A stretch of 64,000 bases of DNA from Cordilura impudica (lineage: Eukaryota > Arthropoda > Insecta > Diptera > Scathophagidae). The notes under the pieces were generated by a model. The model saw only the letters and a program-made list of their open reading frames with translations. It had not been told where the DNA came from and did not search any database. The position numbers were made by a program, and so were the translations under genes. Shown here piece after piece: positions 11,651 through 22,132 of this stretch (its first letter is position 1; every line of letters starts with the position of its first letter). The DNA is taken from the NCBI GenBank assembly GCA_963682025.1, contig OY821517.1:227625472-227689471 (forward strand), read 5' to 3'.

Positions 11651-12664
11651 AGTAGCGTAAGTAATGCTGAGCTGATATGAGTTGATAACCTTTTCTTCTC
11701 TTTGGCCCTAGGTTCCTCAGTTGAATCTGAGATGCTATTGTTGATGGCTGGATTGTTGTCATCAGACCAGATGAGCTCTTCAGAGTCCGGTTCGATGGGT
11801 AAAAGAGCTAGCCGATGTTTTGGGAGTTTGAGCAGTCCTTTCGCTGTTTTGACTTCCACGACCGTGACTACTCTCGGTAAGGGCCATTTCATGACTGGTA
11901 AGTTATCTTCCCTGATTATTACCACATCGCCAATCTTGATGTTGGGAAATTGTTTATTGCACATACGACGCTGTTGTAATTAGTTTGAATATTCGGTGGG
12001 CCATCTTTTTCAAAATTCCTGTTTGAGATGAGCCACGAGTTTTCAGTGAGCGAGTCCTGATACTTTTATTTGTGGTGCACTACTACCTATTTGTGATACG
12101 AGTGCTTCGCCAATAAAAAAAGGGGCCAGGACTCGACGCCGCAAGATTTTTCGGATCACTTGAGATAGTGGGTGAGAGTTGAGTATTGTCTCGATGTCCA
12201 TTACGGTTGTTTATAGTTCTTCTTGAGTTATTGATGCCGTCAAAACATTGCGTAACAATAAATGTTTAGCAGATTTCACTGCTTATTCCGATAATCTCCC
12301 AAAGTGTGGTGAACGTGGGATAAAGTGGAAATATATTTCTTTTGAGCTAGCAGTTGAAATGATTGATTCCCGACACTTGTCGGAATAAATACTTTCGCCT
12401 AGTGTAGCTTACTGGTTTCTTCCTACTATGAAATAAGTAGCGTTGTCTGCTAATGAATCGTTTGAATGCACCGATAAAAGCTTCAGTTGATAGATCAGTT
12501 ACCAGTTCAAGATGAGTAGCCTTTGTGACAAGGCAACAAAAAACAGCTATATATGCCTTCGTTGGTCTTTTTCCTCTGACCTTATAATGTAGTGTGTTTG
12601 AGTAGTGTCTGTTGCCATGTTTCAAACATGCAATTGTACACCCTTGCATATTTGCATTATTATT
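11650..12664 (-). pseudogene. BEL/Pao integrase and DUF5641 region
   Basis: Integrase part of a BEL/Pao pol. Seen on the minus strand: '[20 protein letters not shown]' (first catalytic Asp region is lost on the right) with '[15 protein letters not shown]', then a block equivalent to the 'PHFGGLWE-A-VKS-KH' signature (here 'SPHFGRLSE*AVKSAKHLLL', with a stop) near 12300, then 'FWKRWPTEYSN*LQQRR' near 11990 and 'IKIGDVVIIREDNLPVMKW' (DUF5641), including 'VVEVKTAKGLLKLPKHRLAL'. These are diagnostic for Pao-type integrases. Several nonsense codons and frameshifts (12347-12649 and 11506-11964 are separate open pieces). Confidence 0.8.
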
Positions 12665-13082
12665 CGCACTGCAAAATTTACCTGTGAGAACTTGCTGTGT
12701 CAGCTAGTTCACACACGTTGATTATAATTAATTCTCACGATAGCTTTCCAACATACGAAAATACTTGAGAATAATATAATAAGCTTACCAACACAAGCCA
12801 TAAGCTTGAAAAAGACTTGAGAATATATTGAAAAAGGCAATCGTAACAATTGTAGAAAAATCGAAACGGAACCCTTGTGAAAATATTATATGTGCATGGT
12901 TACTGTAAGCTTATCTTTGCAGTTATAGAATAAGCTTACGAAAATAATATTGTATTAACTGTTGTATAGAAAAGCTTGTTAGTCTCAATATTTTTGTAAG
13001 CTTTTTTACATAATTGTAGAGTAATATTTTATTTAGCGCTGAAAAAACAAAATCTTTACTATTTTCTTTAATTTAATTCCAT

Positions 13083-14037
13083 TTAATTTTGTATTATTAT
13101 ATACATATGTATGATGCGGTTTTTCGCGAACTGGAAGAACGTTCGGGTGTCCTTAATAAGTAGGTCCTCTGAAATACCTATTGATATAGCTGCATCTATG
13201 AAATGTAGAAATTCAATGATTATTTACTTTAAATTAACATTTTTTATTTAACTTACTTCGTATTGCTTTTGTTGTGCTTAGATTCTGCACACTTTTCTTG
13301 GTGTCAGTACCTTTCCAAGATAGCTGTTCACCTAATTCGTCCGTTATTATTTTCCTCCAACAATTTTTTATAAAATTTGGTGCCTTGGCAACCACTGTCA
13401 GTTCGTTTTCCTGAAAAAAGAGTATAAGAAAAAATTAAATCTGTTTTCATATGTACAATACATACAGCCAAAAAAATCTTTAGTAAAGTTAATTCAAAAA
13501 TTACTGAAAAACTTAATTGCCTAAAATTTTGTTCGCGTTTTGTAATTTTGGATTACTAAACCTTTAACTAAGTTTTTTCCTAAAGCATTTTTTTTTTGAT
13601 TGTATGATTCGAATAGAACTTACAAAATCTGCAAAGTTTTCGCCGTTTTCTTGTAGCCGTTTTTCAAAATCAAAGAAAGCCTCCAGTTCTTTGAATGGCT
13701 GAGCAGGCATTACAACACTTTTTATATGAACCTTTTCTTTTTTCAGCTCCTGCAACTCCTTGCGCAAACTTTGCACTTCATTTGTGAGTCTCGTCAACAT
13801 CGGCTGAATTGCTGCAACCACTTGATTGGCTATTTCTGAAATTGAGTTAAATAATACAACAAATTTTATTTATTACAGGCATTTCTCATAAATTCATTAT
13901 TACCTTCAGAATTTGGCAAATGCGTTTGAACGACATTATTTTGGTTTATTGTAGGTGTTTCCAGTGTTGTAATGGTTTTTTGCGATATACATACTACTGT
14001 TCTGCGGATTTGTAAAATAGTTTCTGAAGTCTTCAGA
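13083..14037 (-). CDS. Spliced second gene of the CACTA-like element (DUF4806-like)
   Basis: Four exons on the minus strand join in one continuous frame through canonical GT-AG introns: exon ending at 13904, intron 13903-13836; exon 13835-13624, intron 13623-13411; exon 13410-13257, intron 13256-13196; exon 13195 to a TAA at 13083. Donors read GTAATA, GTAAGT, GTAAGT; acceptors TTTCAG, TTTCAG, TCATAG. The protein has a coiled coil ('TNEVQSLRKELQELKKEK'), then 'PFKELEAFFDFEKRLQEN', 'WRKIITDELGEQLSWKG' and a final 'TRTFFQFAKNRI' helix, the layout of DUF4806 proteins, which are often found with this transposase type in insects. Probably a DNA-binding or accessory factor of transposition. The 5' end is unclear: no in-frame ATG is visible in the first exon; the ATG at 14041 is in another frame. 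Confidence 0.65.
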
Positions 14038-14064
14038 CATGGTGAATAAGTGTAAAAATCCTAT

Positions 14065-15894
14065 TTAAGTGTCATTAGAGAAATAAACCATTTTAATTAT
14101 TTCATGTAAAAAGTGTCCCTGAGTTGTTTCTGACAAAGATAAGTGTGTTATTTGCCATATATTCAAGAGAGAAGATTTCAGTGGATATTGAAACATTGGT
14201 TCCCAATACAGTACTTTTGATCCAAATACTCTTACTTCTCCTATACAGGCAATTGATGAAACTTTGAAAATTTCTTGTCCAACGCTATAAAAATTGTTAG
14301 GCGAAGAAATTGACAAAGATAGATATTCATTCTGAATAAAATATTTGTATTTTTTTCTAATTTCCCAAGCTCTTCTGAATGTGAATTATTTAAGCTTTGT
14401 TCAACCAATCGATTATATATCTGGGCGGGTATGTGGTTTTTTAAGAAGTCATTTTAGTTGTCCTAATTTGTTTTTAAGTTTAAAGGCGCTGAAATTTTCC
14501 AGTGAGCCATATAATTAAGCATCACTTGCTAGGTGAGTTAGACAGTGGAAGTTGTATGTTGTTGTGGTTTCTTTATAATTAACTGGAGCATTCATCTTAA
14601 AATTTGATAACATAGCATTATGTGTTTTGAATTTTTTTTCATCTAATAAAATGCGCAAAGCCAAACTTAATTGCAAAAAGTGAGAATAAAGTCTTTCATC
14701 TAAAATATTTTGCAATATAAATGGTCCACTATAAAGAAGAAACTGGCGAAATTCTGTTGCCTTGTATCGCTCAAATTCCTTCAACCCTCGTGGCCTTCTA
14801 GAAAACTCCCACGGAGTTTGAGATATAAGGTGCTGCAGTTGGTCATCAAACAATTTGATTTGTGCTGGTCGTAGCGAAAAAGAGCAATTTTTTTGTTTTA
14901 TCCATGCCTTCATCAATGACTTAACAACTCCAAGGCAAACTACGTACATGTAATCAAGTGGAAATGATTTCACTACGTCTGTTGATAATTTCTCTATTGC
15001 CGTTTGGGTGTTTGTTATATGGTGATTTGCATAATGACGTGCTCTAAAACTTTCATCAGTTCGAAAAGTTTTATTTTCTAGTTCGAAAATCATGCGCCTC
15101 TGAATATATTCTCCACTTTGCGTACACTTATGGCAGGAATTGTAACCGGTATGGCTTTTGATACCCATAACTAGGGATCTTGCTGGTGCATCACATATAA
15201 ATGATCGGCAGATAACTTTATAAGTTTTGCCATAGCAAGACAAATTAGACGCAATAACATCATCTAGTTCCTCAACGAATGGTGTTAAGAATGCATTGAC
15301 GTCTTTGGGTTTACTATTGGCAGAATAAACTGCTACAGTGTGCACAGACTTTGTACCGCTTACATTCACCAGTATATGCCAAACTTGAGCCAATGAACTT
15401 TTTGCTATTGGAAGCCCGTCAATACTGATATTTAAATCAATAGTGTCACTATCATATGATGAATAAGACAAGAAATCTGTCAAGCAGTCCTTTAGCCCAT
15501 AGTGCACATATTCACCGCATGCAAGCGGAACAATTGGTGCATCTCTAGGTGTTTCTTTCAATGTTCTCGCGTCCTTTGGTAGGCTTGGTTCTATTTTCTT
15601 TATAATTGCCAACAATTCATTCAACGCATAGTTAGAAATTAAATGTTTTACACTCCACTTGGTCAACTCATCTCGAATATTGTAATCTTTAATAATATTA
15701 TTAATCAAAGTTTCATCACTTTCACTTGAACTTGAGCGCTGAATATTAATATCTTCAATTTGGCTGTTATTAGGAACACCAGCACTGAAATCTTCCTCCA
15801 ATTCATTTTTTTTTTTTTGTTTTTTATTATTTAAAAGAAGTTCAATTACTTCTTTCGTTTCACTTCTTACACTTTTTTTGTATTTATTAGGCAT
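14065..15894 (-). pseudogene. tnp2-like (CACTA) transposase, two nonsense codons
   Basis: DDE-type transposase of the EnSpm/CACTA kind. The open frame 15894-14515 (459 aa) begins with a basic, Lys-rich N-terminus and contains 'LNISIDGLPIAKSSLAQVW', 'VAVYSANSKPKDVNAFL', 'FICDAPARSLVMGIKSHTGY' and 'CHKC', matching the pattern of Transposase_21-like proteins. After a TAA at 14515 the same frame continues ('LYGSLENFSAF', typical of the family) to a TGA at about 14450 and on to 14065 ('QYPLKSSLLNIW'), so the two stops are late mutations in a longer protein. Start ATG 15894 is followed by a plausible basic N-terminus. It lies divergent from nothing; the spliced gene follows directly downstream on the same strand. 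Confidence 0.7.
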
Positions 15895-16022
15895 TTTAAT
15901 TGTTTTAATAAAATATTACCAGTTATTTTTAAATTTAATATTATATAAATACAATTGCACTCACTTTTATATTTAAAACAAACTCCGTTTAAAACACTTT
16001 TGACAAATTTGCTCAAAAAAAG

Positions 16023-16164
16023 TTAACTGTTCTTGTTGATAGTTTTCTCGTGTATACTTTAGAAACAGTTGTATATAATAATAGTTTCTCAAGTTAATTG
16101 TATTTGTTGATAGTTTTCTCGTGTATACTTTAGAAACAGTTGCATATAATAATAGTTTCTCAAG
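16023..16164. repeat. 71-bp direct tandem duplication
   Basis: Two copies (16023-16093 and 16094-16164) that differ at only a few positions; each contains 'GATAGTTTTCTCGTGTATAC' and ends 'AGTTTCTCAAG'. Lies in the subterminal region of the CACTA-like element upstream of the transposase start, where it could carry repeated transposase-binding motifs ('TCTCAAG'). Confidence 0.85.
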
Positions 16165-16278
16165 CATTGTTAAAAACTGTTTGCGAATTCAAATTTTAAA
16201 AACATTAATATAAACGAAATTAAGAAAAGCTTAAAACCCACTATTTATATAAGCTTATTCTCAAGTTGTATTGCAGTT

Positions 16279-16660
16279 TGCTTGCTATATGGTATGTTGG
16301 GTTATGTTAATTAAGTCTGTGAATGTGTGGGTGTGTGTGGTATTTTAGAGTAGCTTTAAGTATATAAAATAAATAAAAGAAGCAGTCTAAATTGACACGC
16401 TCTCCGGAGCAGATACAACATCAAATTGTGTTTTTTATTAAACTAATTGTGTTTTTTATTAAATAAATAATAAATAGAACAATTCTTGTTGTACTGCGAT
16501 CCTGCCAAATAGATATATTTGTGGCAAAAAGTTTATTATTATTGTAACTTTAATAATCAATATTGTTTATGGGAAAAGGTTTATTATAATTGTGACTTTA
16601 ACAATCAATAATGGTTGTGGCAAACGGTTTATTATTATTGTGACTTTAAACTCGTTCTAA
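16279..16660. other. Non-coding stretch with GT-rich run and 3 degenerate repeats
   Basis: Between the CACTA-like and LINE-2 elements. It contains a GT-rich run near 16320-16340, a TATA-like 'AGTATATAAAATAAATA' near 16358, and about three imperfect copies of a ~50-bp unit at 16520-16650 (each with 'GGTTTATTAT' and 'TGACTTTAA'). It could be an LTR or leader of another element, but no clear end is visible. Confidence 0.35.
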
Positions 16661-17100
16661 AAAAAAAATATATGAAAGAAAGCACAAAATTCTTAAACGG
16701 ATTTAAAAGTATTGAAAGCGGTTCAAATATATATCGAGTAAATAAAATAAAAATGTAGAAAGCAATAAAAGCGGTTGTGACTTTAAAACAACGATTAAAC
16801 CTGATAAAATAATACAGAACACAGAAAAAATATATATATATAAATCTTATTAAAGCATTGTTAAACAAACGTACCTATGGAAGAAGAAAAAACCCATAAT
16901 TATAAATAACAACAAATCTTTATAGTTAGTTTAGTTAGTTAATTTGTTCTTTATTTTAATTTCAATTTTGTATTACAATTTTTTTCCTTTAAGGAATATG
17001 ACTAGCATTAGAACATACGACTATGACTATTTGTCGTCAGTCGGATAAAGATAAATAATATTAAGCTATATTTAAAATAGTGTTTCATATTTTATAACAA

Positions 17101-20100
17101 TTAATAATTAAATTCCAAAATTAGATCTTTTCTATAACCTATCGCATCTATAACATAACGAGATATTTCATTAAAGTAGTTTTTAGCATCATTGAGAATA
17201 TTAATTAATTCAGTTTCTGTCAGGGTAGTCTTTTTGAAGTACCGGTACCTTATGTGGCGAAGAATTGGGCATTTGCCGATAAAATGAAGAATATTTTCAG
17301 TTTCGTTCAGATTACATAATGAACAGATACGCGATCTTTGATGTTGAAATCTTGTTCCATTTAGTTCCACTAGTTCACACCTTGCTTTAAAGATAACGCT
17401 TATGGCACTTATGTTATTTATTTCAAAATAAGTTTGTTGCTCTCTAAAATTAAGTTTAGAGTAAAAACGTTCTGTTGCTGCTGCCTTCTCTCTATTAATT
17501 TCCATCTCTTTTCTGTTTATGCCAGTTATAATATCGGCCCTTAAGCGTTCCCAGTGTCCTCTAGTGTAACATTCTGAAATACATAATGTGTTTACATTTC
17601 TGGTTAACATTTTGATGTCATTATACCAATATGCTTCTTTTTCTATAATTAATTTTGTGAGCTGATTTGGTAGTCGGTTTACTTTAAAATCAAATAACGT
17701 TTTTATAATGTAGCGAAGGTGTAAATCCAAAGTATATATATGATTGTTTTCGATACCAGTTTCAAGAAGCAGTATATATGTAGGTGTAAAAGTTGGTAGC
17801 CTCAAAATCTTTTTTAGAAAATACCGTTGGAGTTTATCAACTTCTTCAAATAGATAAAAACCCCATATTTGCGCCCCATACGACTGAATAGCGCGACACA
17901 CTGCTTTGAAAAGATTCCATTTAGCATCCAGACCAATCTCTTTTTTTGTTAAAAACTCTTTCCATGTAGCATTTATGCTATTTTTTGCCGATATGTTTCT
18001 TTTTTCTATGTGTTTTTTAAAGGACATTTTTGGTGATAAAGTTACTCCTAAGTATGTAAATTCATTAGAAATTTTAATGAGTTCTCCGTTAAATAACCAT
18101 TTTTCTTGGTTCGAAACTCTTCCTCCCTTTCTGAATATCATCATTTCAGACTTGCTCAAATTTACTTCGAGGTTCCACATTTTGCAGTAAGTTTCAAGTC
18201 TGTGTATCATAGTTTGCATTTTAGGTATTTCATCTGCTAGAATAACTATATCATCTGCATACATTAACAGTCGTATAGTTATGGAGCCTACTGTCACTCC
18301 TCCTCCTAAATGCTCATGCAAGTCATTTAGGTATATTGAAAACAGCGTTGGAGAAAGCAAACAACCCTGTTTCACACCAGAGCCAGTGTAAAACTCATCT
18401 GACAAATTTTCTCCGTTCCAGACTGTGAATTTAGTTGTGCCGTAGATACTTTCAATCATTCTATTCATCTTTGTAGATATACCAATACTTTGTAATTTAT
18501 AAAATAACGATTTTCTGGAAACTTTGTCAAATGCAGCTTTGAAGTCGACAAAAAATGCGTATAGTTTTTTATTTTCCTTGTATTTCAGGTGTGCAATTGC
18601 TGCTAAATTATACAAGTTATCTACCGTTGAATATCCTTCTCTAAATCCTGCTTGATATTCTGAAATAATATTGTGTTTTGTTAGCCAGAGATTTATTCTT
18701 TTATTTAAGATACCCATAAAAATTTTTGCGATGGAATTCATAAATGATATACCACGATAGTTACTAGGAATAGCCTTATCGCCTTTTTTATAAATGGGAA
18801 AGATTATACTTGTACTGAACTTTTCATCTAATTTTGCTGTTTCAAATATAATATTGTATGCATTTGTAAGTTCTTCTATAACACCATCACTAGCATTTTT
18901 AAAAAATTCGTAACTTACTCGGTCCTCTCCAGGAGCCTTGTTATATTTTGCCTTGGCCATTACATTTCTTATTTCTAATGCATTTATTGGTCGATCCAAA
19001 TCATCATCGCTATAAAAATTTGACGCATACACAATATCATTCGATACGGATGGAGGATTCAGTAGATTATAAAAATAATTTTTAAATACGTGAGCATCTA
19101 TTTCAGGGTTATATTGATGCTCTGTACCTTTAATTTTCTTCAAAATGTTCCACCAATCTTTATTGATTTTTACTAAATTAATTTTATTTTCTAAGCTTTT
19201 GTAGTATTCAACTTTAGTCCTTTCACACACTTCTTTATATTTTTTGTTTTCCAATAGATATTTATCTTTGTTAATTCTTTTAGGTTCTTGCCGATACAAA
19301 TTTAATGCGTTGAAAGATTTTTCTCTGGCATTATGACATCTAAAATTAAACCATTTACCATTTATTTTCCTTCTTAATTTGGATTCTATTATAAATACAA
19401 ATTGGATTTGCAGCTTTTATAACTTCTGTGATTTCTTGTAGATTTAATACTGTTGTTTGCTGCTTACGAATATTTAATTGTTGGTTAAGTTTTTCTCTGT
19501 ATTCATCCTTTTTTCTCTCATTCCATATTAATTTTGGCAGCAACTTCATTCGATTTTCAAAATTTGAGCCAGTAACCTTTAAAGTTTAAACTATTGGCAT
19601 GTGGTCAGACCACACTTTGGTATCTACCTTGAACGTTTCAATCAACTCCAAATTATCGTTTGCTAATGCACATATATCATTTACTGATTCGCCAACAGCA
19701 CTCACAAAAGTAAAATTGCCTATTTCGTCTCCTTTTGTACATCCATTTACAACATGTAATCCAAAATCTTGGCAGAACTCAAAAAACATTTTACCCTTTG
19801 AATTTATAACCGCATCTTGTGACGTTCTTGTGTACAAGCCAGCTTTAAATTTTGACATAAAGAATTCATCCAGGGGTTGTTGTAAATTTCCTATTCGCAC
19901 ATTTAGATCTCCTATTACAACAAGGCTTTCTAAATCTTTATTTATTAAAAAACTTCTCGTTGCTTCAAAATCTTCGTTCCATGTTGCTGTCCGGAGATAT
20001 AATGGCAATATATTTATCACTTTCTTAGCAGTTTTGATTACTATCAAATCTATGCTATCTATTTTTCTAAACTCATGTAAAATATTCTGTTTTCGTAGAT

Positions 20101-20480
20101 CTTGTTTGACTCCATAGACATACCCTGCTATACCTCTTCCAAATGTATTATTTTTTATTGCTGTTCTCCAATATGTATCAAAACCATTGAAATATTTTTT
20201 AAATCTTTCTACCTTTTCTTCAGTAATATGCGTTTCTAATAATATAAATATATCAAAACTTTTTACATACTGGAAAAAATCATTAAATAAAATTTTATTT
20301 TCTAATCCGTGACAATTGTATGATAAAATATTTAAAGAAAAGTTATTATTATTTTCATTAACAATTCTATAGATGCGATTAGATTGTACAATATTATATG
20401 ATATTATTGAGCTGTTATAAAATTGATTTTTATTTTTTTCATTATTTAAATCTATACATGAATATCCATTCCGTTTCCGA
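17101..20480 (-). pseudogene. LINE-2 ORF2: endonuclease, reverse transcriptase, Cys motif
   Basis: Target-primed reverse transcription enzyme. Minus-strand order: APE endonuclease with 'ILSYNCHGLENK' near 20330, 'FILLETHITE' near 20240, 'VIGDLNVRIG' near 19910 and 'WSDHMPIV' near 19600; RT with 'GEDRVSYEFF' near 18930, 'FVDFKAAFDKVS' near 18560, 'GSGVKQGCLLSPTLFSIYL' near 18370, catalytic 'YADDIVIL' near 18260; and a C-terminal 'CSLC-(8)-H-(4)-C' knuckle near 17300. One TAA (19586) follows 'MPIV', and a frameshift lies near 19365; otherwise the frame is open for about 3.3 kb. No ATG is obvious at the 5' end of the frame, just after the ORF1 stop, so translation may have started by reinitiation. 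Confidence 0.85.
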
Positions 20481-20490
20481 TAGCCACCAT

Positions 20491-21324
20491 TTAGTTTTTT
20501 GTATCCAACTCTTGGATTATCTCCTCATAGTTTAGATTTATGAGTTGAATTGCCTCTCCATAAATACGTGTCAACGCCGTTTCTCCCTTTACATTGCCTG
20601 CCACTAATTCATTTTCGTTGTTCCATTTAAACCATGTACCTTTGATTTTGAGTCTGTCGTCTCTTACTATGACTTTGTGCTCCTTGCTAACGCCTATAAT
20701 TTTTTTCTTGAGCAGAAGTAATGCTTTTTTGTGCTGCTGTTTTTTTGGTATTAGGTCTCTTTCTACTGAGATGAAAGATCCAGCTAACCTTCCAGTATTC
20801 TTAAAAACTTTTAGAATTTCTGCCTGTGAACCAAGTGTCACTACAACAGTCATTTTGCCATTTTTTTCATATATTTTCCGCACTGTTTGTATATTTGGGT
20901 TGATTTTTAATTTTTCATTAAATAATTTGTGTACCTCTTCTAGGGGTTCTTTGTTTGCAGACAATCCCTTTATTAATAGGTTGTTGGATGTTACTTGGTT
21001 TTGCAACCATTGTATATCCTTTTTGTTTTCTTCGTTTTCTTTTTTAATCTTACTAATTTCCTCTTTCAGTGTTTTGTTTTCAATGCGTAGGATGTTAATT
21101 TCCGAACTTATTTCATTCTTTATTTCTTCCAGATCTGATTTTGTAGGTAAGTTATCGAGTTTATCATCTAAATTTGAGTTAATAGTATCTTTGATAAGTT
21201 TTACTATATCATTTATATTCATGTTTGTGTTATTTGTATTGACAGCTTCTGTGTTATCCGGTGATGATAGTTCTACTATTTTCCTTTTAGAGCTTTGAAT
21301 ATTTTTGTTTGGGGTTCTCTGCAT
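20491..21324 (-). CDS. LINE-2 ORF1 protein (coiled coil plus RRM-like)
   Basis: 277-aa open frame from the ATG at 21324. Residues ~40-130 form a long coiled coil ('EEIKNEISSEINILRIENK', 'EEISKIKKENEENKKDIQ'); after it comes 'NLLIKGLSANKEPLEEVHKL', 'TVRKIYEKNGKMTVVVTLGS' and 'GSFISVERDLIPKKQQHKKA', the layout of trimeric L1-like ORF1p with an RRM fold, then a basic C-terminal part. Such proteins coat the element RNA and act as chaperones. No zinc knuckle. Start chosen at 21324 because the frame upstream has no other ATG. It is intact in this copy. The next frame (ORF2) begins about ten bases after its stop. Confidence 0.75.
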   Translation of the reverse strand: MQRTPNKNIQSSKRKIVELSSPDNTEAVNTNNTNMNINDIVKLIKDTINSNLDDKLDNLPTKSDLEEIKNEISSEINILRIENKTLKEEISKIKKENEENKKDIQWLQNQVTSNNLLIKGLSANKEPLEEVHKLFNEKLKINPNIQTVRKIYEKNGKMTVVVTLGSQAEILKVFKNTGRLAGSFISVERDLIPKKQQHKKALLLLKKKIIGVSKEHKVIVRDDRLKIKGTWFKWNNENELVAGNVKGETALTRIYGEAIQLINLNYEEIIQELDTKN

Positions 21325-21430
21325 AATTACGTTATATATAAGTGGTGGCTCAAACCATGTGCAACTGCTATACAATATGACAATGATCCTGCGTCTGCTT
21401 TTTATAGCATACCTTAAGGCGAGTTTTTGA

Positions 21431-22132
21431 ATGCAGTGGCGCTTGGTAGTACTTTTTACCTTATTGAAAATAAACAGCTGATATAGATTTATACCGCAGA
21501 TAACAACAACAAAGTATCAATCATCAATGGTACACAGCCAACAAACTAATATTTTAGATATATTTTTAAAGACTCCCAATTGGATATCTAACTTTAAAAG
21601 TATGTAGAGTAAAAATACACGATCCCACTCACGATTATATTTGATTCAGCACTTTGTTGAAACTTCGACTGTTAACAACAGCACCTCAGTTGTAAGTTGC
21701 AAGGAGGGTAAGATGTAAGATGTATCCAGCTGCAGTACTCCAGCGTTTTTGAAAACAATATACACTCCACTGTTTATTGAAACACTTTTTCGTCAGTATA
21801 TTATATATTTTGAAGCGAAAACTTTATTTTATTGTAAATATTAAGCACAGAAATTTATTTTGGCTTTTTGACAATTCAAGTCCAGAGTTACCACCAAAAA
21901 AATCTTTATATTGAATACAAAAACAACAAAACCGAAGGAAGATATCAATAAGCCATTGGTCGGTGCGACCGAGGCACCTAGAGCAGCAATAGCAACAGTA
22001 GCAGCCCCAACATCAACACCAACAGGATAGCTACAACAGCCACAACAATGATATAACAGCAACGACACCAACGGTAAACGGTTGCAACGACTTCACTAAA
22101 ACAATCAATAAGCTAAGTATAAAACCACATTT
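21431..22132. other. Non-coding stretch between LINE-2 and a Helentron
   Basis: AT-rich with a CA/CAA-rich piece at 21975-22080 ('ATAGCAACAGTAGCAGCC' type low complexity). The open frame 21841-22071 on the minus strand is low complexity and I do not believe it. No element ends recognised. Confidence 0.4.

Larger units (their letters stand above)
10571..12666 (-). mobile_element. BEL/Pao LTR retrotransposon remnant with env-like region
   Basis: Minus-strand 3' part of a BEL/Pao element: integrase core at about 12660-12000, the Pao-type C-terminal domain (DUF5641) at about 11970-11780, then an env-like ORF going left. The element is cut on the right by the CACTA-like element (starts 12667) and on the left by the LINE-1 tail. 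No LTR, gag or RT is left in the window. Frames contain stops. BEL/Pao elements with an env-like third ORF (for example roo) are known in flies. Confidence 0.75.
12667..16278 (-). mobile_element. CACTA (EnSpm)-like DNA transposon with two genes
   Basis: Minus-strand element with a tnp2-like transposase (15894-14065) and a second, spliced gene (about 14037-13083). Tentative ends: 'CACTGCAAAATTTACCTG' at 12667 and, reverse-complemented on the right, 'AACTGCAATACAACTTGAG' ending at 16278; both continue into 'TGAGAA' and share subterminal 'AAGCTT'/'CTTGAGAATA' motifs (12765-12830 and 16200-16265), as CACTA elements often do. Flanking triplets (TCG, TGC) do not match, so the ends are a hypothesis. 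A 71-bp direct duplication lies at 16023-16164. Two nonsense codons in the transposase show this copy is no longer autonomous. Confidence 0.65.
16660..21430 (-). mobile_element. Non-LTR retrotransposon LINE-2, nearly intact
   Basis: Minus-strand two-ORF LINE. ORF1 (21324-20491) is open; ORF2 (20480-17101) has endonuclease, RT and a C-terminal Cys/His motif and is damaged by one nonsense codon and one frameshift only. 5' untranslated sequence 21430-21325; 3' untranslated AT-rich sequence 17100 down to about 16660. The ends are not sharply defined. This is the youngest-looking LINE of the window by reading-frame damage. Clade unresolved ('YADDIVIL', 'GVKQGCLLSPTLF'). Confidence 0.8.

Noticed and set aside
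20594..21298. 234-aa plus-strand frame rich in Leu/Phe/Ser
   Set aside because: Mirror of the LINE-2 ORF1 coiled coil; hydrophobic pattern results from antisense of Lys/Glu codons.
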